Counted from the stretch's first letter, positions 32,116 through 41,245 are shown. The stretch is 46,874 bases of DNA from Chara braunii (GCA_003427395.1 BFEA01000228.1:1993179-2040052), one strand, 5' to 3'. The notes: generated by a model not told the origin, from the letters alone. Made by a program: numbers and translations.

Positions 32116-32233
32116 CCTCCCTCGCCGCACCATTCACCCTCCTAACGTGCAAAGTGAGAGAATGAATGTGAAGCAAGTACATAAGAATATACATACACCG
32201 CATTTGTGCACTTGGTGAGCAGTGCGGCGAGGC
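32116..32233. repeat. Hairpin-arm family copy
   Basis: The left arm CCTCCCTCGCCGCACCATTC, then ACC, at about 32116-32138 is mirrored by GGTGAGCAGTGCGGCGAGGC, then C, at about 32213-32233. The enclosed ~75 bp is unassigned. The arms match the element at 28028-28184. Confidence 0.55.
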
Positions 32234-32598
32234 CTGTACTCCTTGAAATATACACCACACCTGATTCCTCTTCGCTCGTGCTCCTTGCCAATACAAAAAT
32301 CAACACAGCAACACTCACAATCAAGATCTCTCGCACGACAACATCCTTTATCACTGACTTGCCTTATACATGTTGCCTCCCACACTTTTATCAATGCCTT
32401 GCCTTACATGCAGCCTCCGATACTTTATCAGGATCCTTTCCTTCATCACACGGGTCCTTCAACCCCCGGCCGTATCTCATCTCTCCTCTCCTCACCACCA
32501 TCCACCACCTCTCCTAGCCTCCTCCCGTTCAGTCAACAAAGGGGGGCTCCTCCCCGGAAAATTCCAGCCTTTTTAAAACTAATAAAGTCGTGGTCGCA
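32234..32598. other. Unassigned spacer
   Basis: Frames of up to 138 codons (32222-32638 on the plus strand) are rich in Ser/Pro/His without any recognisable domain and are probably chance. Confidence 0.4.
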
Positions 32599-32665
32599 CG
32601 GGCCTAGTAGGTCAGTCGATACACCCATGAACTGCTGAAATACCGACCCATGTACGGGTCTAGTT
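32599..32665 (+). repeat. tRNA-like SINE family, possible copy
   Basis: GGTCAGTCGATACACCCATG, then AACTGCTGAAATAC, resembles the core of the copies at 40801-40895 and 44385-44450. The B-box part is not well preserved (GGGTCTAGTTG), so membership is tentative. Confidence 0.35.
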
Positions 32666-32825
32666 GTCGCAAACATAAGAACGGTACTCCACTCCAAGCG
32701 CGTGCATCATTATTCACCGTACGACCGTCAAGATGACAAAACTGATTTTGAAGCAATAGTCCTCCATCTCGTAAATGAGATGTCCCAAAAACTTTCTCTA
32801 GCGCGAACAACATAGAGAGAGAGAG

Positions 32826-32827
<2 letters not shown>

Positions 32828-32860
<33 letters not shown>

Positions 32861-32893
32861 GAAGCTGCCTGGGGGAGACAAAGGGAAAGGAAT

Positions 32894-32930
<37 letters not shown>
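32828..32930. repeat. (AGC)n microsatellite and 37-nt poly-G
   Basis: An AGC repeat at 32828-32859 follows a short GA tract. After 34 bp, 32894-32930 is an uninterrupted run of 37 G. Such a run could form G-quadruplexes, but it could also be a base-calling or assembly artefact. Confidence 0.95.
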
Positions 32931-32931
<1 letters not shown>

Positions 32932-33005
32932 GTGGAGACAGGCAGACAGTGAAAGCGAGAGGGAGAGGTAGAAAGAAAACGCTGGGGAGATGAATCAGCT
33001 ATACC

Positions 33006-33300
33006 AGCGAAAATCCAGCAGCTCATTTCGCCAAGAGCGTGCCCGCCTTCTTGAGAGAAAGACGAGCAGGGGAAAAGAGGAAAAGAGCGAGAGAGAGACA
33101 GAGAGAAGAAAAAAAACGGCTAAAAACGAAAAACCAGCAGCCCATTTTCCCAAGCACGTGGCTGCCTTCTTGAGAGAAACAAGCGGGGAAAAGGACAGAC
33201 AGAAAAGGAGAGAGAGGCGGCAGCAAGAAGCACGGGGGCGAGGGGGGAAGCAGGGAGGGGGAAAGAGGGGGAGGCAGGGAGGGATGAGGAGGGAGGGTAA
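33006..33300. repeat. 120-bp tandem duplication and purine-rich tail
   Basis: CCAGCAGCTCATTTCGCCAA and onward (from 33013) recurs from 33133 as CCAGCAGCCCATTTTCCCAA. Both copies continue into GCCTTCTTGAGAGAAA and purine-rich sequence. A GGGA-rich tract runs to about 33300. Confidence 0.75.
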
Positions 33301-33477
33301 AACTGACCATTGGTTCGTAATGCCAGCCCCGTGCGGAAGGCGTCATGGGCGTGGCTTTGGCACGACCCAGCAGCAGCGGCGACGGCATAACAAAAGCCCA
33401 TCCGCAAACAGAAAAAGGACTCGCCAGTGTCATCTACCACGATAAAACTGTTGCCCATCTCAGCAGAATCCAGCTCC

Positions 33478-33762
33478 TCATCGAATGTACAACTTGCCGC
33501 CGATCATCTTCAAAGGCACAACCTTATCTACCTTATTCCCTCCCTTTCCCTTGAACAACACTTGCCACGGATACAGAAAGGCACAATCCTGTCCAACGTA
33601 CTCTCGCTCCCTTGAAAGTATGCTTGCCGCCAATAAAGACGGCACACCCATCCCTCTGCTACTCCCAAATGCCATCCAACGGTTGGAAAGCCAAACTACA
33701 CTATACGGGAGCGCAGCCTGATCATCGGCAAGAAAAACGTTTCTTGCCAAAGCAAGCATCAC
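33478..33762 (-). CDS. Unassigned ORF (94 codons), doubtful
   Basis: The minus-strand frame has a fairly even amino-acid composition (residues include ADDQAALPYSVVWLSNRWMA) in a stretch without simple repeats, so it stands out from nearby frames. A loose ~70-bp periodicity of CTTGCCxCxRATA, then GGCACA, is visible in the DNA (about 33490, 33563 and 33628). I recognise no domain, no partner exon and no splice evidence. It may be an exon of an undetected gene or repeat-derived. The plus-strand frames in the same place are no better. Confidence 0.2.
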   Translation of the reverse strand: MMLALARNVFLADDQAALPYSVVWLSNRWMAFGSSRGMGVPSLLAASILSREREYVGQDCAFLYPWQVLFKGKGGNKVDKVVPLKMIGGKLYIR

Positions 33763-33933
33763 TTACCCGATCTGACAAAAAAAAATTAAGGCTGGAAATC
33801 AAATGCAGAGCTGTACAAGAAAATCAATTAATCTAACTCCAGAGGAAAACAACTACGACACCGTCAAGAAGAAATTTCCCCGTCCTATCCGGCACTACTC
33901 GCCCCTTATTGGTCACGCTTTCGCATCGACCAT

Positions 33934-33994
<61 letters not shown>

Positions 33995-34132
33995 CACACA
34001 CACGTACACACAAAAACGGGTGCACACGGGCAGAGAGAGCGGGCAGACATGCACGCTCTCTCGCTCTCTCACACACACACGTACACACAAAAACGCGTGC
34101 ACACGGGCAGAGAGAGCGGGCAGACGTATGCA

Positions 34133-34217
<85 letters not shown>
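33934..34217. repeat. Two (CT)n tracts enclosing a ~77-bp tandem duplication
   Basis: (CT)n at 33934-33990 and 34135-34216 flank two copies of a unit containing CACACGTACACACAAAAACG and GGGCAGAGAGAGCGGGCAGA (about 33992-34068 and 34072-34140). Frames through it are dipeptide repeats and are rejected. Confidence 0.9.
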
Positions 34218-34221
<4 letters not shown>

Positions 34222-34574
34222 TACCTTTTTTATCTCTACCCAGGTTATGTATATGCCGTGACCCCACTCCGCTCCCTCGGCCACTCCCATATGAATGTCC
34301 ATTCCACAGCAAATCCCAACTACCCCATGTGGACGATCTATATGCTAGTCCCTGTCCCTTCGTCTATTTCCTGCCAGCTTGCTGGTCCCACAGTGCTGGT
34401 GGTAAGTTTGAAGCAGCATGTAGTAACTCCGGAGCCGTCTGATGCCTGGAACACACGTGCACATCACCCCGCCAAACGTGGGGTAAATTACAGCAATACA
34501 CAAGGACCCAGCGAAGCAGATACGACACCCATCTTACGGTTCATCTTAGAACAATCCAACAACCATCTTATTAC
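34218..34574. other. Unassigned sequence downstream of the GT14 gene
   Basis: This is moderately GC-rich and has no recognised gene. If the GT14 transcript runs past its 3' minisatellite it would continue here. I see no clear AATAAA on the minus strand. Confidence 0.35.
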
Positions 34575-34900
34575 CTTCGAAGCCAGTGCGTCAATACCCC
34601 ACAACCTTCTTTGACCCATCCTACAACCATCTCAGAACGATCTTACCCCGCCCGCCGCCAGTGCGTCAATACCCCAGCTCGGAAGCCGGCAAGGCCTCGA
34701 GCGCCGAAGCTGCGCTCGAAATAACCATCTTAGAATCATCACCGAACCATCACCGAACCATCACCGAACCATCTTCGAACCATCACCGAACCATCACCGA
34801 ACCATCATCGAACTATCACCGAACCATCTTAGAACCATCATCGAACCGTCATCGAACCATCATCGAACCATCATCGAACCATCTTAGAACCATCATCTGA
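34575..34900 (-). repeat. Minisatellite and duplicated C-terminus sequence just after the GT14 gene
   Basis: 34662-34722 is a ~60-bp copy of the last codons and stop of the GT14 coding region (34910-34971). On the minus strand it again encodes SSAASALEALP..LGY and a stop. A shorter third piece with GTGCGTCAATACCCCA lies at 34585-34604. Between the copies, 34730-34895 is a 10-12-bp minisatellite of GAACCATCACC, GAACCATCATC and GAACCATCTTA units. The duplications lie downstream of the gene's own stop, so they should not change the protein. Confidence 0.8.
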
Positions 34901-34917
34901 GAACCCCAGGCAGGCCG

Positions 34918-37221
34918 TCAATATCCCAGCACGGAATTCGGCAATGCCTCGAGCGCGGAAGCTGCGCTCGAATCGAATTTCCGAGCGAAGAGGAAGCATC
35001 CTTTGATATCGTCCGGTGTGTTGTGGGGGCACTCTGGTGCCTGGATCCGGGCAATGAGCGCCGGCGTGACGACCTGCGCGTGATAGTTTAGTGGATGGTC
35101 CCCGCCCGCCCTCCAGTCTACCCACGTGACTGTGCGCGCAGCTATCTCCTTTGGCACCTGGATATGAAAAAAAGTCTGAATGTAGTGCTCATCAGGATAA
35201 CACCATCTATGATCTAATCGGTTCAAACAGTGGTCACGGAACTTCGGGAAGTACTTGTCGTCGCTCACAACCATCAGCGCGTGTTTCCTCGTGACCTCGA
35301 ACCATTGCGCTCCTTTCCGCCACGCAGAGAGCGGAACCTCGGGCATCATGGCAGGGTGCCAGCGGCCTCGTCCTGTTGGCCCCTGGTCATCAAAACTATC
35401 TACAAAACTGCGATTCGATAGCATCAAATAGTCATACACGTAGCTAAAGGATCTAATGGGAATACAAGACTCGGAAACTAATACGAAGCGCTCATTAGCC
35501 GGATCCAAGAGAGCATTGGCAAGCAACCGCCTCTCCGCTTTAATCATCGAGCACTCTCCCCATTCCACCCTCTCACTTCGAATGTATCGCCCCCAGAAGG
35601 CACGTTGCAGAGTGATGTCCTCAATCCAGTTGTACGACGGATCGCCATGAACATAGACGGAATACCGCGCCTCATTCCCCTTAAAAAACCTTCTCCATAC
35701 CCACGAAAGCGGTAAAGGCCCTCTGGTGAGGAACATGAAGGCTATTTTCGCCGTATAACTACCTGCTGCTGCTGATGCTGATGCTGATGCTGATGATGCT
35801 GCTGCTGCTGCTGATGATGATGATGATGACTCAGGCCGCTCCTGATTCGGGATTTGCACCGCGCGCGCCGCCTTAAGCAACTCGGCATCAGTCATTGAGT
35901 GAAGATCAGGAAACGTCAATTTCAGCGCCTCCTCGTCGGTCACTTTACGCCCTAGCGCCTTTTCTGCCGCCACCCGTGCCTGTCTAACCTCGTAAGCTCT
36001 CATGATAACATGAAGCCGATCTCGATTTGCCAGAGGGATCATTTTCGGGCCTTTCATTCCCAGACTTCGCAACCAAAGCTCTGCTGCTCGGGTATTAATC
36101 GACGAGTTCCTCGGCGACTGGGAACCAATCAAGACCAGACCGGTCGAGGTCGAGTTCAACGAGGTGGCACTTGGCCGAGGAGCAGCAATGCTCGAAGATG
36201 AATGATTCATTCTATCCCCTGCCGAATCATTAGCTAATATAACCCTACCAACTTGTGCCCCCACTACATCCCCATTATTCTCTTTCCTTTCTTCCTCGCC
36301 AGCCACCTTTTCCTCCGATCCACTGTTATCCCTTCCATTCATTCCTCCTCCTCCTGTTTCTCCTCCTCCTCTTTCCCCTCCTCCTCCTGTTTCTCCTCCT
36401 CCTCCTCCTCCGCCTCCTCCTCCTCCTCTTTCCCCTCCTCCTCCTCCTCCTCTTTCTCCTCCTCTTCCACTTTCTCCTCCTCCTGTTTCTCCTCCTGGTC
36501 GTCGTCCTTGAAATTCCGCTGCTATTCCTGATACCCTAACATTTTTCTCTCCCTCTCCTCCCTTACCGTCAGCACCAATCAAAGTAGCGACCTTTGTCTC
36601 ATTGACTCCAGCTGTTGGGATCTGGACTATTGTCCCATTCTCAACTGTTTCCCGAGGAACAGTACCGCCAGGGGTCTCCATTGCTGTTGCAATTGTCGCC
36701 ACCGCCTGTCCCTTCCCTCCAACTTCACCTGCTCTCCCATCTCCAACCCCTTCATCTATAGAGAGAGCGCTCCCACCCTCTGTTTGATTCGCCGCTTTGG
36801 GCGGCCGCTCCCGTCCATCCAGTACTTCCAACTTTTCCTCTCCGCCTCCTGCATCTTCGTGCGCCTGCTCATCTGGTTCGCTCGACACCCGTTGCAATAC
36901 CCCTTCTCCGCCTCCTCCTCCTCCTCCTCCTCCTCCTCCTCTTCCTCCTCCTCCCCCCTCGCCATCCTCCCCCTGACTTCCTTGCGGCTCATCCGTCTCG
37001 TTAAACCCACCTGCAAATGCGGGCACGAAATACTTATCAAGAATAGGGAGCCCGCTTCGGATTCGAGACAGTCCGGATACAGATTCCCCGGCTTCTGAGA
37101 CATAAAACATGGAAAAATCGGTTAAAATCCCATACATGCCCAGAACAGTAACGATGACGAGTATCACAGCGATCTGCCGACCACCAACTGCCCTCCTCAC
37201 AGCAAAAAGCGGGAGCTTCAT
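34918..37221 (-). CDS. GT14-family (DUF266, BC10-like) glycosyltransferase
   Basis: Plant relatives are Golgi type II membrane proteins of CAZy GT14 (core-2/I-branching N-acetylglucosaminyltransferase fold) implicated in cell-wall or glycoprotein glycosylation. The substrate here is unknown. From the ATG at 37221 the protein has 767 residues; the frame is open for ten more codons upstream but has no earlier ATG. Residues 1-16 are short and basic, and ~17-36 form a membrane anchor. ~88-106 and ~243-294 are Gly/Glu/Arg runs, within a long linker with many N-x-S/T sites. 465-487 is a Ser/Ala run. The catalytic domain is 492-~745, starting KIAFMFLTRGPLPL, with VEWGECSM (552), SESCIP (583-588), SFDDQGPTGRGR (from 608), WRKGAQWFEV (633-642), YPDEHY (675-680) and TWVDWRAGG (699-707). 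Family members are usually ~370-420 residues, so the linker is about 350 longer. No intron is visible, whereas land-plant relatives generally have several, so it may be an old retrocopy. The intact frame argues for function. Confidence 0.93.
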   Translation of the reverse strand: MKLPLFAVRRAVGGRQIAVILVIVTVLGMYGILTDFSMFYVSEAGESVSGLSRIRSGLPILDKYFVPAFAGGFNETDEPQGSQGEDGEGGGGGRGGGGGGGGGGGEGVLQRVSSEPDEQAHEDAGGGEEKLEVLDGRERPPKAANQTEGGSALSIDEGVGDGRAGEVGGKGQAVATIATAMETPGGTVPRETVENGTIVQIPTAGVNETKVATLIGADGKGGEGEKNVRVSGIAAEFQGRRPGGETGGGESGRGGERGGGGGGERGGGGGGGGGGGETGGGGERGGGETGGGGMNGRDNSGSEEKVAGEEERKENNGDVVGAQVGRVILANDSAGDRMNHSSSSIAAPRPSATSLNSTSTGLVLIGSQSPRNSSINTRAAELWLRSLGMKGPKMIPLANRDRLHVIMRAYEVRQARVAAEKALGRKVTDEEALKLTFPDLHSMTDAELLKAARAVQIPNQERPESSSSSSAAAAASSASASASAAAGSYTAKIAFMFLTRGPLPLSWVWRRFFKGNEARYSVYVHGDPSYNWIEDITLQRAFWGRYIRSERVEWGECSMIKAERRLLANALLDPANERFVLVSESCIPIRSFSYVYDYLMLSNRSFVDSFDDQGPTGRGRWHPAMMPEVPLSAWRKGAQWFEVTRKHALMVVSDDKYFPKFRDHCLNRLDHRWCYPDEHYIQTFFHIQVPKEIAARTVTWVDWRAGGDHPLNYHAQVVTPALIARIQAPECPHNTPDDIKGCFLFARKFDSSAASALEALPNSVLGY

Positions 37222-37834
37222 TGGGACCTGCGGGCATGCAATAGCAATCAACCCAAATAACTAATAGGAAAACATATTGAGCTTGAACCCCCCCCCTTGC
37301 AGCCGCCGAGGCTGGACCCCCCTTTGCAGCCGCCGAGGCTGAACCCCCTCTTGCAGCCGCCGAGGCTGAACCCCCCCTTGAAGCCGCCGAAGCGAAACCC
37401 TTCGCGCGCTCACGCCGCCCAATACGGCCGTCTGAACCGAGGAAAAAGAGCACACGTGGAGATGGCACGAAATGCCAAGAACGCGCGAGAGATAGCACGC
37501 GTGAGACAGACAGGCAGACAGACAGACAGACAAACAAGCAGACAGGCAGTGAGGGAGCCGCAAGGAGAGCAGACGGAAAAGGCATCATGGGAGCACAAAA
37601 CGCAGCTCACGGCCTCAGGATCGATCTTGACCGTCCGTGCAGCCCATAACCCACCGAAACCTCGTCATCGCTCTTGCGCTTCCAACCCGGGGCCAACGCC
37701 GGCGACAGCTGCCACCTTTGCAGACGAGCCACCGTCTACCCTTATCATTACCACTCATTTTGGCCAATCTTCTTATAGGCAAGATCGCCCATATCTCCGC
37801 TTACACGTCCACGAGCGCCCGAGCGCACACTTCT

Positions 37835-37868
<34 letters not shown>

Positions 37869-38260
37869 CTCTGCCTCGTGTTTCCCTTCGTCGGTCACTA
37901 CCGATGTTGTCTGGCTGCTTCTTGCCAAGAAACCATCTCCTCACGGGTTCCACCTACTTGTCGAGTTCTGTCCAAGGTGCAATGAACGGCACGGCACCCC
38001 CAGGAGCCCGCCCCCGCGCCCGCGCCTGCGCCTGCGCCCGCGCCCGTCCATCAGTCTGAGCACCTCAACAACTCTTCGTGCTTTGTCGCCGGCCAACTCA
38101 ATCACGATGAGACAGCTCCGACAAATCATCCGCGCGCATTCCGTCGGGAAATTTCGGACCCCTTTTGTCGACGATTGGTCGGCCGAGACCACCCTGTCCG
38201 AGGTGGGAGCAAAGCAGAACCACGAAAATACCGTACCGTGGCACCCAGTCACCGTCCACT
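37222..38260. promoter_or_regulatory. GC-rich 5' flank of the GT14 gene
   Basis: CpG-rich sequence lies upstream of the minus-strand GT14 start and probably holds its 5' leader and promoter. No TATA box or defined element could be identified. It contains an upstream ATG in another frame (37237) that overlaps the main start, a (CAGA)n tract (about 37508-37545), an (AC)n tract (37838-37866) and a CGCGCC-rich stretch (about 38008-38050). A 340-codon plus-strand frame (37297-38319) consists mainly of repeat-encoded Pro/Arg/Thr-His runs and is not called. Confidence 0.4.
37287..37400. repeat. ~27-bp GC-rich minisatellite, four copies
   Basis: GCAGCCGCCGAGGCTGRACC, then a C-run and TTT or TCTT, repeats four times; the last unit is diverged (GAAGCCGCCGAAGCGAAACC). 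It lies 66-180 bp upstream of the GT14 ATG, so it may be in the transcribed leader. Confidence 0.9.
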
Positions 38261-38551
38261 GCCCTGTGCCGCAGGGGCCCTCTTCAAACTACTGCCAATC
38301 TCGCCCTGGAGAAGACTAACGAGGGTCAGGGCCAGATCCCAGTAGCCCCTATTGTTCATTTCTGACCGTTCATCTTCGTAATCGAGGGTGAAAAATGAAT
38401 AATCCAGGGTAGTGGGATCTGACCCTCAGTGCAGTGCTGAGATTACTTGGGCATCCTCCACCGCCCTGTGCCGCAGGCCCCCTCTTCAGGCTACTACCAA
38501 TCTCGCCCTCAAGAAGACTAACGAGGGTCAGTGCTGAGATTACTTGGGCTG
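38261..38551. repeat. ~70-bp direct repeats 202 bp apart
   Basis: GCCCTGTGCCGCAGG to AGACTAACGAGGGTCAG is present at 38261-38328 and 38463-38530. CAGTGCTGAGATTACTTGGG, then C, is present at 38432-38452 and 38529-38550. The second copy forms the 3' flank of the LINE insertion. Confidence 0.85.
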
Positions 38552-38946
38552 CGTTCTTTGCTTTTTTTTTTTTTCGTTTTGTTTTTCCCTTCAACTATGT
38601 CATCCCAATCCGAGGCCGGGGACCTCACAATTCAACCCGGTGTACTGACAGCATCAGCCAGCTTAGCTTACAGGCAAGTGGCCTGCATTACTACCGACTT
38701 TCTCAGTCTCAAAACATGTTCACCCACTTAGGCCTTCCTCTACGTTACTGCATATCCTATGGCTTTGTTCCTCGTACATCTGAAACATCTGTTCTGTATT
38801 TCTGCTTTGGTGTGGACTGACTAGCCTAGTCGGGGACTACTGGGGCCCAGAGGACAACTGTCCATTCCTATAGACACTCTTCTATTGGCCCACTGTGGCC
38901 CTAACAACCGAGTGCCCTGGTTACTCTACTAAGTTATCCGTTCGAA

Positions 38947-40410
38947 CTAGTTCCTAATTGTAAACCCCTGATTATCTACACTCTCAATCCAACGAGACAG
39001 GACAAGTCCTTTCCTCGAGTGAACGCCTGTCAGCTGATGATTCATTGCCCAGGTACGCAGAAACCATCTTAGCTGTCTTCTGTTCCCTTTCCCTGCCTTA
39101 TCCATCCTCCTCCAGTCCACCCAGATTCCCTGTTTCAGACCCTGTTTGATATGTCTTTTAGTTTCCAGGTCAGAGAAAGGCTTGCTCTGTTTCTGTCCAA
39201 CTAAATCACCTCGCAAATCAGACCCCTGACCACATTCGCAACATAGCCCCATCCCCTGTGTCCGTTCAGAGTGGGGGGGAAGGAAACCCAGCAGCACCCA
39301 TTGCTCATCCCATTCCACTCCCTGTCCTCCAAACTCCTTCCAGTGATATTCCCACCATTACCAGATTCGCTTGGAAGCTGGACACTCCCACCATAAGTGC
39401 CATGTGGATTCGAACGGCCATCTACACCTGGGACACCCCATTTCCACCTGCATTCCCCTGCTGAGGAGCCAGACCGCTGAGGGGGTTACTAACAGGGAGA
39501 GCAACCAAAGAATGCTGGCTTGTTTACCATTAGGTAATCTGGTCAGATTTTTCCACAGCCTCTCGAAATCATGTCCAGTCCCTGCAAGGAGCAAACCTTG
39601 CCAAACTGCTTGCCACGAGATACTGCCACCTGTGCCGGTGGTTTCAAATGCGTGGTGGCGATCTGGTAACCCTGGGCGACTGAATACTCCTGTAGGCTTA
39701 CTGTGTCTCCCCCTGTTGCATTGGTTGACCAACCCCATGCCAATGGGTCAATAAATAGACTTTTCAATGGCGACTTACCTACCCAAGATAGACGCTTTAC
39801 CCTCGACCCTTTGGTGTAGACCTCCACTACTCTAACCTGACGTGGATTGTCCCATGCAGCGGTTGTTGTTTCTTCCACAAAGGATAGCAGATTCAAGGGG
39901 CCGTCATTCTGCTATCTCTCTACTCTCTTGCAGTCGCTGGGCAGTATTTCCAACACTTTCCATACGACTCTGCCGCCAGGTTTTGTGTCTGAGATGTACC
40001 ATTTGCCTGGAGGGTTGTTTTCTTCTGGGCCGAGGATCACAAGCCACTCTTGGGGTACAGCATCCGTGATTCAATGCCAATGCTCCTCCACTCGTTAAAG
40101 GCCTCTCAGTTTCTGCTTGAGATCGTTGAGTGGTACCCAACCTCCCTGAGTTAATGACCATAGGTCTTCCATCCTTACTACTCCCCTCCTCACCCAAACT
40201 TGTTCGAACGTCCCTGGTTTACCGTCCACAGCAAAGAGGGAACCTGAGTTGTCCCGGATTTTCGAACAACAGTTAAGTACTTTTTCTTTCGAGGTGCGGG
40301 GGGACTGGGAGTTCGGCGGCATCTTCTTCCAGGCCTTTCTGATGGGTTCCCTGAACCCCGACTTGAAACTCTTATTCCTGAAGCATGGCGTAAAGAAGCC
40401 CCGCTTCTCC
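38947..40410 (-). pseudogene. LINE ORF2 C-terminal remnant with zf-RVT domain
   Basis: From about 40410 down, one frame reads through KAWKKMPPNS, VWVRRGVVRMEDLWSL, GKWYISDTKPGGRVVW and SLFIDPLAWGWS with three internal stops. Around 39740 it shifts frame and continues with FERLWKNL and the reverse-transcriptase zinc-binding motif at about 39361-39435 (CPRC, then ESTWHLWWECPASKRIW). A single TAA follows, then an open frame in register to the stop at 38947. This order (C-terminal linker, zf-RVT, tail) is typical of plant LINE ORF2. The endonuclease and reverse-transcriptase core are absent, so it is 5'-truncated and dead. Confidence 0.85.
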
Positions 40411-40424
40411 TTTTCCTTTCTTCT

Positions 40425-40518
40425 TTATTTTATTATAGTCATCAGGCAGTTTGTTTCTGGATTCGAACTCCGGTCTGCATTTCAACGGTTCGTCGGGTGT
40501 ACCAATCGTTGGTTATGG
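40425..40518 (-). repeat. tRNA-like sequence at the LINE 5' end (SINE family copy)
   Basis: On the minus strand ATTGGTACACCC, then GTTGAAATGCAGA, then AGTTCGAATCC gives weak A-box and good B-box RNA polymerase III promoter resemblance. It is followed by CTGATGACTATAATAAAATA. The same layout occurs at 40801-40895 on the plus strand. Confidence 0.5.
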
Positions 40519-40737
40519 TTACTTGGGCTGTTTTTTTATGATGTTCGACTGGTCTGGGTTGTATGGGCCTCGGTCCACCATTCACAAAATGTGCAAAACA
40601 AGAATGAAACTTTTAGAACACGGTAGATACATCGTTTATCTTTTGTTTTGCATGGGGGTGAGTAGTGGTGTGAGACCCTATGCCTTTGCACAAGAATCGA
40701 AGGGTTGAGAAACCGATCTTTCAATGATCTTTCAAAG

Positions 40738-41245
40738 CCGGATTATTCTTCATAGCCCTGTCATCAGCAGAAAGTTGCACAAGAACGGGAGTGTCGATAC
40801 CCAGTGAGCCTAGCTCGGTTGGCGCACCCACGAGCTGTTGAAATGTAGATTCAAATTCGAATCCAGTCGAAAATCAGATGACCATAATAAAATATTTGCG
40901 AATTACTTGGGGCCGATCAGTTCAAGGATGCCTTCAGGACAGCATTATTCTTCATACTCCAGTTGTCAGAGGAAACTTTCTGTCATATGATCTATCCCTG
41001 ATGGTGCCCAGTTATTCACCACTTGAACCACCAATGCTTAGGCCAATTATCGGTTATGGAAAAAAATAAAATAGAAACGTTTATAGTCGCATGAATTTGG
41101 GCGCTCCTGCAGTGGCTCATACGTTTCCTAAAATAGTGGCTCGGATACTAGTGGTTTTAGATATCGTTCACAATTATTTTTTATACTTTAGTCGTCAGGC
41201 CTAACGGTTATTTTTCATACTCCAGTCGTCATAAAAAACTTTCGC
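40738..41245. repeat. Recurring TTATTYTTCATACTCCAGTC motif, four copies
   Basis: Variants of TTCATACTCCAGTCGTCA, followed in three of them by a GAAA or AAAACTTTC tail, occur at about 40745, 40948, 41180 and 41210 in the same orientation with irregular spacing. Meaning unknown. Confidence 0.5.
40801..40895 (+). repeat. tRNA-derived SINE candidate
   Basis: It contains TAGCTCGGTTGG, which fits the tRNA A box except for one position, and AATTCGAATCC, close to the B-box consensus, about 43 bp apart as in tRNA genes. The intervening ACCCACGAGCTGTTGAAATG and the tail GATGACCATAATAAAATA match the minus-strand copy at 40425-40518. No complete tRNA cloverleaf or anticodon arm could be fitted, so it is a SINE or degenerate tRNA, not a functional tRNA gene. 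Confidence 0.55.

Larger units (their letters stand above)
38552..40518 (-). mobile_element. Truncated LINE insertion with A tail and flanking duplication
   Basis: The minus-strand coding remnant (next entry) is followed at its 3' side by non-coding sequence and an A tail (plus-strand T-run at about 38562-38574). TTACTTGGGCTG occurs on both sides (38540-38551 and 40519-40530) and may be a target duplication, with weaker similarity extending a few bases. The 5' end of the insertion (40425-40518) is a tRNA-like sequence in the same orientation. The motif TTACTTGGG also occurs elsewhere nearby, so the duplication is probable but not certain. Confidence 0.6.

Noticed and set aside
26891-32233. 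CRISPR array from the many short tandem repeats
   Set aside because: The repeats are directly abutting minisatellite units without unique spacers, in a eukaryotic context.
33833-34442. ORFs of 104-177 codons with Arg-Glu or Ser-Leu dipeptides
   Set aside because: They are produced by the (CT)n tracts.
36253-36539. Ser- or Leu/Pro-rich plus-strand ORFs inside the GT14 gene
   Set aside because: They are antisense shadows of the CCT-rich DNA that encodes the Gly/Glu linker.
34918-37251. GT14 start at the non-ATG codon at 37251
   Set aside because: The first in-frame ATG is at 37221; the ten upstream codons begin with TTG and add no recognisable feature.
37297-38319. 340-codon plus-strand ORF upstream of the GT14 gene
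   Set aside because: It is composed of minisatellite-, (CAGA)n- and (AC)n-encoded residues and CpG-rich sequence, with no domain. It is probably the GT14 promoter/leader region.
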